Shown piece after piece: positions 60,901 through 64,000 of a DNA stretch of 64,000 nt. Position numbers and translations under genes: made by a program. Source of the DNA: an uncultured Mycoplasmatota bacterium (GTDB taxonomy: Bacteria; Bacillota_I; Bacilli_A; RF39; UBA660). Within the stretch, counting starts at the first letter, position 1. Every line of letters starts with the position of its first letter. Location of the stretch: the NCBI GenBank assembly GCA_948470005.1, contig CAOKNI010000002.1, positions 1 through 64,000 of the forward strand. Direction: 5' to 3'. Below the pieces are notes generated by a model. The model was not told the origin of the DNA. It saw nothing but the letters and a program-made list of their open reading frames with translations, and did no database searches.

Positions 60901-62726
60901 AATTCTTTATCTTTTGCTGCTGCATATGCTATAACATCTAAAATCCCTTTTACCGTTGGATTATCAATAATTTGATAAATTTTTGCACTTAATTCTGGGT
61001 CTATTTCTAGAACTTCACCTGTTAAAGCAATTACATCTGGCGTTTCTAATTCTTTAGGATCTCTTAAAGGTCTTGTCGGCTTTACTTCTGCTACATTTTC
61101 TTGATGTGGCGGAAGAGCCAATATTACATTATTTTTAGGTTCTTCTCTTAAAACAGGTTTAGGATTTATTGCTTCTTCTATAAGTTTCTTTAAAATATCA
61201 TCTAAATAAGAAGTATCACTATGTTTAGATGCTTCTAAAAAAGCACCAATAAGCTCTTTTATTTTTTTGGCTCTTTCAAGCATATCTAAAGTTACACCTG
61301 GAAGTGCAATAACATCTGGAGTAATAACATTTTTTGCTGGTCTTATAGCTCTTACTTTCACTTTATGTTCTGGAAGAGCCAAAATAACCTGTTCTTTAGG
61401 GGCTAAAGCACTTGCTTTAAGATTACGAATATTAGCTAATGCATTAACTAATGATTCTGCGGCTTCTTTACGTCTAGCATAATCTAAAAGTGGATTTAAA
61501 TTTTGTTCATACTCCTTTAATAACTTCTTATCAATTAAAGCTCCATCTTGTGCCGTTTTTAAATTTGCTAGACCAATAGAAGATGTAAGAGCATTATATA
61601 GAGTATTTAAAGAGGCATATTCCTCACTATTAGCGGTTACTGTTTTTAATCTATCTTCTATATCTAATATAAATGGTAAATTAGTTTCTACACCTGGAAT
61701 TTCTCTAAATTTAAGCGAAACGTTAACTAATCCAGTTATTGTTTCCCTAACTAATTCTTTATATCTAGCTAAATTTTTATTTCTTATATTTCCAACATTC
61801 CAAGCACTCTTTAAGTTTTTAGCACGATCATTCAATATTGAAATCATTTCTTTAATGTTATTATAAGCTTGAACATCGCTCGCTAAAACTGTTGTATTAT
61901 CGCTTGTAATTCCACTTTCTATAGTTGTCCCTTGATAACTATTATAAGCTTGTTCTAAAGTTTTTAAATAATTTTCTAAATCATAAACTAAATTATCATT
62001 ATAAGCATTAATTTGGGCAGGCTCAATATAATTATTTTGATAAAATTTTGAAGACACCAAAAGAGAATCAAACTTTTCTTGATCTTTACTATCAATATAA
62101 GCTAGATTAAGAGTATATTCTAAAGCATCGTTACTAGAATTAGCCTGATTTAAAATTTCGATAAGATTTAATAAAGCTTCGTATTCATCTATTTCTGAAG
62201 CCACTATTAAATTACCATTACTCGCTGCTTTTTTATTATCACCATCTAAAGAAGCAATTATTCCTAGCTCTTTTTGCAAATCAAAAATTAATTTGTTATT
62301 AGCTCTTAGTTCTTTAGGTGCTCTTTTTATTGTTTGATAAGGAGCTTTGGGAGTTTCTTTAACAGGAGCTGATTTAGCTATATCTCTCGTCTTTTGTAAT
62401 GGAGCATTAATAATACTAAATAAATCTTGAACTTTTGCTACATCTTCCTTATTAACATATACTAATCTTTCAATTATAACCCGTGGCTTATTAGGATCAA
62501 CTAATCCTTTAATTTTAACTAATGAAGCTAGCGCTGAAATCTTATCATTGATTGATTTTTCTTCTTCAGGGGTTGCATTTTTCGCCATTTGAATAAATTT
62601 TTGCATTTGCATCACAAAGAAAGCTGAAAAGTTTTCTTCAACTTGTTCTATAATCTGTGTAATACCTTGTGTTAAATTTTCTAGTTTAGCATTTAAATCA
62701 GTTTCCTTAGTCAAACCATTACCCAT
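57927..62726 (-). CDS. Giant cytoplasmic repeat protein
   Basis: 1599 residues, no signal peptide and no membrane segment. N-terminal helical region (1-440), then about eight modules, each with a strand-like motif (V/L)xLPPH...(TPDVI or RAIPLGG) followed by a helical segment. Three neighbours (about residues 664-705, 770-813, 873-916) are near-identical (ALPPHEEHLALEAGTPT, SASEAIPLPES). A second unit of about 80 residues, starting LPTEHI and with ADEEKRKVLESEALTRKL, occurs twice (about 965-1045 and 1100-1180). The C-terminal 300 residues are a distinct helical domain with CNCSNG. No known family. It has a consensus promoter. Confidence 0.85.
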   Translation of the reverse strand: MGNGLTKETDLNAKLENLTQGITQIIEQVEENFSAFFVMQMQKFIQMAKNATPEEEKSINDKISALASLVKIKGLVDPNKPRVIIERLVYVNKEDVAKVQDLFSIINAPLQKTRDIAKSAPVKETPKAPYQTIKRAPKELRANNKLIFDLQKELGIIASLDGDNKKAASNGNLIVASEIDEYEALLNLIEILNQANSSNDALEYTLNLAYIDSKDQEKFDSLLVSSKFYQNNYIEPAQINAYNDNLVYDLENYLKTLEQAYNSYQGTTIESGITSDNTTVLASDVQAYNNIKEMISILNDRAKNLKSAWNVGNIRNKNLARYKELVRETITGLVNVSLKFREIPGVETNLPFILDIEDRLKTVTANSEEYASLNTLYNALTSSIGLANLKTAQDGALIDKKLLKEYEQNLNPLLDYARRKEAAESLVNALANIRNLKASALAPKEQVILALPEHKVKVRAIRPAKNVITPDVIALPGVTLDMLERAKKIKELIGAFLEASKHSDTSYLDDILKKLIEEAINPKPVLREEPKNNVILALPPHQENVAEVKPTRPLRDPKELETPDVIALTGEVLEIDPELSAKIYQIIDNPTVKGILDVIAYAAAKDKELQAQLNVQDRSLSSDDLVRTRRLEPSILSDLARNINAVSGEASQSNSNTEILQGQLALPPHEEHLALEAGTPTRARAIPLGGEVLSASEAIPLPESTLKVDAELQEKAKKAVDNPTVDNLLEFLNYLEDRHKEIERKLAEAGTLETAPIVRRRSRLAEGEGTLALPPHEEHLALEAGTPTQARAIPLGGEVLSASEAIPLPESTLHADEKQTDKSEATPTLDNLLEYLDSRDAKYAEFQQKLNDIDSLEVDLPIIKRSRVAEEEVTLALPPHEEQLALEAGTPTRARAIPLGGEVLSASEAIPLPESALQVDEKQTDKSEATPTLDNLLEYLDSRDAKYAEFQQRLDDIDSMEKSQKDLPTEHITSVLAVKQAQISLVNILASIKNLKIADEEKRKVLESEALTRKLIDRFLELSKYDEPNSEKDYTDAKLKEAFESLIKSPVSFSSVNDNEALAPLPVAPISRRKTLRPAKVLETPDVIPLDGKVIEVEEELPTEHIIKILAEKQAQTSLVNVLTVIKNLKIADEEKRKVLESEALTRKLIDKFLELSKYDKPNPEKDYTEAKLLEFFEALVNPISEEVKNNKEVLSLPPYKANAGFMKKIRPLKSSKTLETPDVISLGGKVEESLKSSFDEALHRLENIAQIRKGMVSRADDAKENLKLDIVTTGRGDLAEIAPATTVTTSIDNTQSLLDEVRELIAETKLQESSGLPAVAPSASLAVPSKPGKRLAAKSRTLGSGALDTIKGMFDTIVGRGLKNSLNALRADADNFKYNPEDTREMLSGIKDAFDKDVAHDTSVMDLPTLIRFPMPQSEDKILSDCQNEVARLEGKIATLKSMIDAAPIWSLCIQEKERINDLRISIRDCKSKAALKFLEKYNQAVASNDKTSANNYRLLIFALINVDVCNCSNGARYEIECAPGLTEKDIIDELQEIKDKILAAQMHNPVAGLAAIDAEFINIIDKTIDSILADVKYSIDPELKLLKLRQLIRSKTG
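59186..59832 (-). repeat. Two copies of an 80-residue coding unit
   Basis: The units at 59590-59832 and 59186-59428 encode nearly the same helical block (KNLKIADEEKRKVLESEAL in both). They are in-frame duplications within the giant gene. Confidence 0.8.
59830..60735 (-). repeat. Three tandem in-frame repeats in the giant gene
   Basis: Near-identical copies of about 125 nt at 60611-60735, 60288-60417 and 59979-60108, spaced by about 310-325 nt; between them a helical block (TPTLDNLLEYLDSRDAKYAE) is also repeated. Low divergence implies recent tandem duplication. Confidence 0.85.
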
Positions 62727-62768
62727 ATTTATCCCGCTTTCATTACAAATAAAATTTGTTTGGTTTCG

Positions 62769-62797
62769 ATTTTAACATATTTTTGATCAAAAGTCAA
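62769..62797 (-). promoter_or_regulatory. Promoter of the giant protein gene
   Basis: TTGACT (62792-62797), 17-nt spacer, TAAAAT (62769-62774). A short palindrome ACAAAT/ATTTGT (62746-62760) lies just after it, in the leader. Confidence 0.85.
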
Positions 62798-62806
62798 GTT
62801 TAGAGC

Positions 62807-62829
62807 CTAAAAAGGACGTACCTATCCTT
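62807..62829 (-). terminator. Terminator of the DUF1292 gene
   Basis: Arms AAGGA/TCCTT (62812-62816, 62825-62829), 8-nt loop, then TTTAGG; short but well placed. Confidence 0.55.
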
Positions 62830-62843
62830 GGTAGTCTCCCCCT

Positions 62844-63101
62844 TTATGATTCTATATTTTCACTTAAATAATTAGCCGTAAATAAGGCTACAATAGCATT
62901 TAAGGTTTCTTGGTCTTCTACATTTTCCACGTAAAATTCATCATTTTCCTTAATACCTTTTAAATATAAATATTCTTTAGTAGGAATTTCATCTTTATCA
63001 ATACCCACACAATATAAATATTTTTCATCCTTATACATCACTGTATCTAATATCACATATTCTTTATTATTTTCTAGTGTAATAACCTCTTCTTTATTCA
63101 T
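62844..63101 (-). CDS. DUF1292 family protein
   Basis: 85 residues. EVITLENNKEYVILDTVMYKD and YLYCVGIDKD match the YrzB/DUF1292 family of small acidic proteins (about 85-105 residues) of Bacillota. It is soluble. Its ATG overlaps the stop of the upstream large gene (TAATG), so it is in the same mRNA. The function of the family is unknown. Confidence 0.85.
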   Translation of the reverse strand: MNKEEVITLENNKEYVILDTVMYKDEKYLYCVGIDKDEIPTKEYLYLKGIKENDEFYVENVEDQETLNAIVALFTANYLSENIES

Positions 63102-64000
63102 TATATTCCTCTTTCACTATTATTACTTAAACTTTCTATTCGGCTTATAAGCATATTTTTATCGTCCTCTGCTTTTTTAATATCCGCTTCTGGAGCTACG
63201 CCTGCGTCAATTAAAGCTTGTAAATCTGCGACTTTTCTTTTTAAATCTTCAATTAAAGCTTCATTACTTGATTTAAGCACTTGAGTAAGAGCACCATCAG
63301 CCTGACTCATACCACTTGAACTTTTAAAATCATATTCATTTAAATCAACACCAGTTGCGCCATATACAGCATCACGCATCAATGTTGTATCTTCATTATT
63401 TTTATTAGCAATAGTATAGTTTTCTGCTTGGGCAAATATTAATTGTGCCATTAAACTATCATGTTTTCTTTTCATTGCTTTGCGAATATCTTCAAGTAAA
63501 ATTTCTTGGTTCTTTTTTGTCGTTTTAAAATCATCTAAATTTATATCTGTAACCTCGGCGACAATATCACGATATTGTTCGGTATCTAAACCTTTCTTAT
63601 CAGCATAGAAATAGTTATTAGCTTGACCTAAAATGTAAGATACATCCCATTTATTTAAAGCTTCATCAACATCTTTTTTAGCTTGTGCGACTTTTGCTGG
63701 GTCTTTAACATCATATTTAAATAAATCAATGCCTGTTAACTTAAATATCGGATTGCTATAAATATATCCATCTTCACCATTTAAAACCTTATCAACATAT
63801 TGATCAATTTGAGCCATAATAAGATTTTTATCAGATATACTTTCGATTAATTCCTCATCACTTGGAATAGTTATAGTTTGAACTGGTTCTTCACTAACTA
63901 TTGTATAAGGTGTTAATACTCGTTCATCTTGCTCTCTTTCTTTTGCTCGTTCTTCTTCTGTTACTGCATTGATAGCTTTAATTCTATCACTAATTGCTTG
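63101..64000 (-). CDS. C-terminal part of a large helical protein (open at the right edge)
   Basis: The frame has no stop from 63101 to the window end, at least 299 codons; a Met at 63817 is internal, not the start. The visible part is helical and rich in Glu, Lys, Asp and Ala, with two related blocks (SNPIFKLTGIDLFKYDVKD and AVYGATGVDLNEYDFKS, also VTDINLDDFK), which look like repeats of about 75 residues. No membrane segment is seen. It may be a partner or relative of the 1599-residue protein. Confidence 0.75.
   Translation of the reverse strand, partial: QAISDRIKAINAVTEEERAKEREQDERVLTPYTIVSEEPVQTITIPSDEELIESISDKNLIMAQIDQYVDKVLNGEDGYIYSNPIFKLTGIDLFKYDVKDPAKVAQAKKDVDEALNKWDVSYILGQANNYFYADKKGLDTEQYRDIVAEVTDINLDDFKTTKKNQEILLEDIRKAMKRKHDSLMAQLIFAQAENYTIANKNNEDTTLMRDAVYGATGVDLNEYDFKSSSGMSQADGALTQVLKSSNEALIEDLKRKVADLQALIDAGVAPEADIKKAEDDKNMLISRIESLSNNSERGI

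Noticed and set aside
63101..63817. A 238-codon gene starting at 63817
   Set aside because: The same frame stays open to the window end, with no ribosome binding site before 63817, so this Met is internal.
1..64000. Alternative genetic code (TGA = Trp), suspected from the low GC and Mollicute-like gene set
   Set aside because: TGA acts as stop in gerAA, gerAC, the 42-aa gene and others, and Trp is TGG throughout.
1..64000. CRISPR arrays, insertion sequences, prophage modules
   Set aside because: No regular repeat-spacer pattern, no transposase with inverted repeats (the PD-(D/E)XK genes have no flanking terminal repeats that I see), and only DUF5131 is phage-related.

Overview
This is a very AT-rich window from a Gram-positive bacterium of the Bacillota. 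The evidence is a GerA-type spore germination operon, a T-box leader on ileS, VanZ, YidD, CcdA and phosphoketolase genes, tRNA genes that encode CCA, and AGGAGG-like ribosome binding sites. TGA is used as a stop (for example in the ATGA overlaps of the ger genes) and Trp is TGG, so the code is standard and this is not a code-4 Mollicute. The genome style (AT-rich, many XRE regulators, InlB-type repeats, giant coiled-coil-like proteins) suggests an uncultured gut lineage of Bacilli/Erysipelotrichia; that placement is inference.

Layout. Nearly all genes are on the minus strand. 1-7.4 kb: a secreted transglutaminase-like protein (cut by the left edge), then a six-gene cassette with two Sec-secreted proteins, a split MacB/FtsX-type ABC transporter and an anchored protein, with an XRE membrane regulator and a radical SAM gene upstream. 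8.4-11.6 kb: a PD-(D/E)XK family gene under an array of three dyads, then rpsB-tsf. 11.7-14.6 kb: two alpha/beta hydrolases and a 42-aa membrane protein, transcribed divergently from a TetR regulator. 14.6-32 kb: an accessory stretch of mostly one- or two-gene units, with eight XRE-type regulators counted across the window, GNATs, DNA alkylation repair (ogt-tag), DUF3781, Cdd1-like, DUF5131, YoaP-like and GyrI-like genes, and at least two decayed genes. 25.9-27.5 and 32-33.5 kb: membrane-anchored thioredoxin-like proteins, a rhodanese-like protein and CcdA, which fit an extracytoplasmic thiol-redox system.

33.7-37.3 kb: the gerAA-gerAC-gerAB germinant receptor on the plus strand. 37.3-41.2 kb: a second PD-(D/E)XK gene, a glycerophosphodiesterase, a surface protein and a tandem-HTH regulator. 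41.2-46.2 kb: a phosphoketolase operon with a phytoene-desaturase-like flavoprotein and a flavin/2Fe-2S reductase. 46.2-54.5 kb: housekeeping genes (rpoZ, tRNA-Ala, tRNA-Pro, tRNA-Arg, an inosine/uracil DNA glycosylase, NfeD/SPFH, an HD hydrolase, a TrkA-C membrane protein), a pilin-like protein and a SleB-like protein. 54.5-58 kb: ileS with its T-box. 58-64 kb: a 1599-residue repeat protein, a DUF1292 protein and the end of another large protein open at the right edge.

Regulation is unusually readable. Many units have TTGAYT-17-TATAAT-like promoters and rho-independent terminators, and several have palindromes placed where operators would be. The strongest candidates for something undescribed are the secreted-protein/ABC cassette at 1.5-7.4 kb, the giant repeat protein at 58-64 kb and the phosphoketolase-redox operon.
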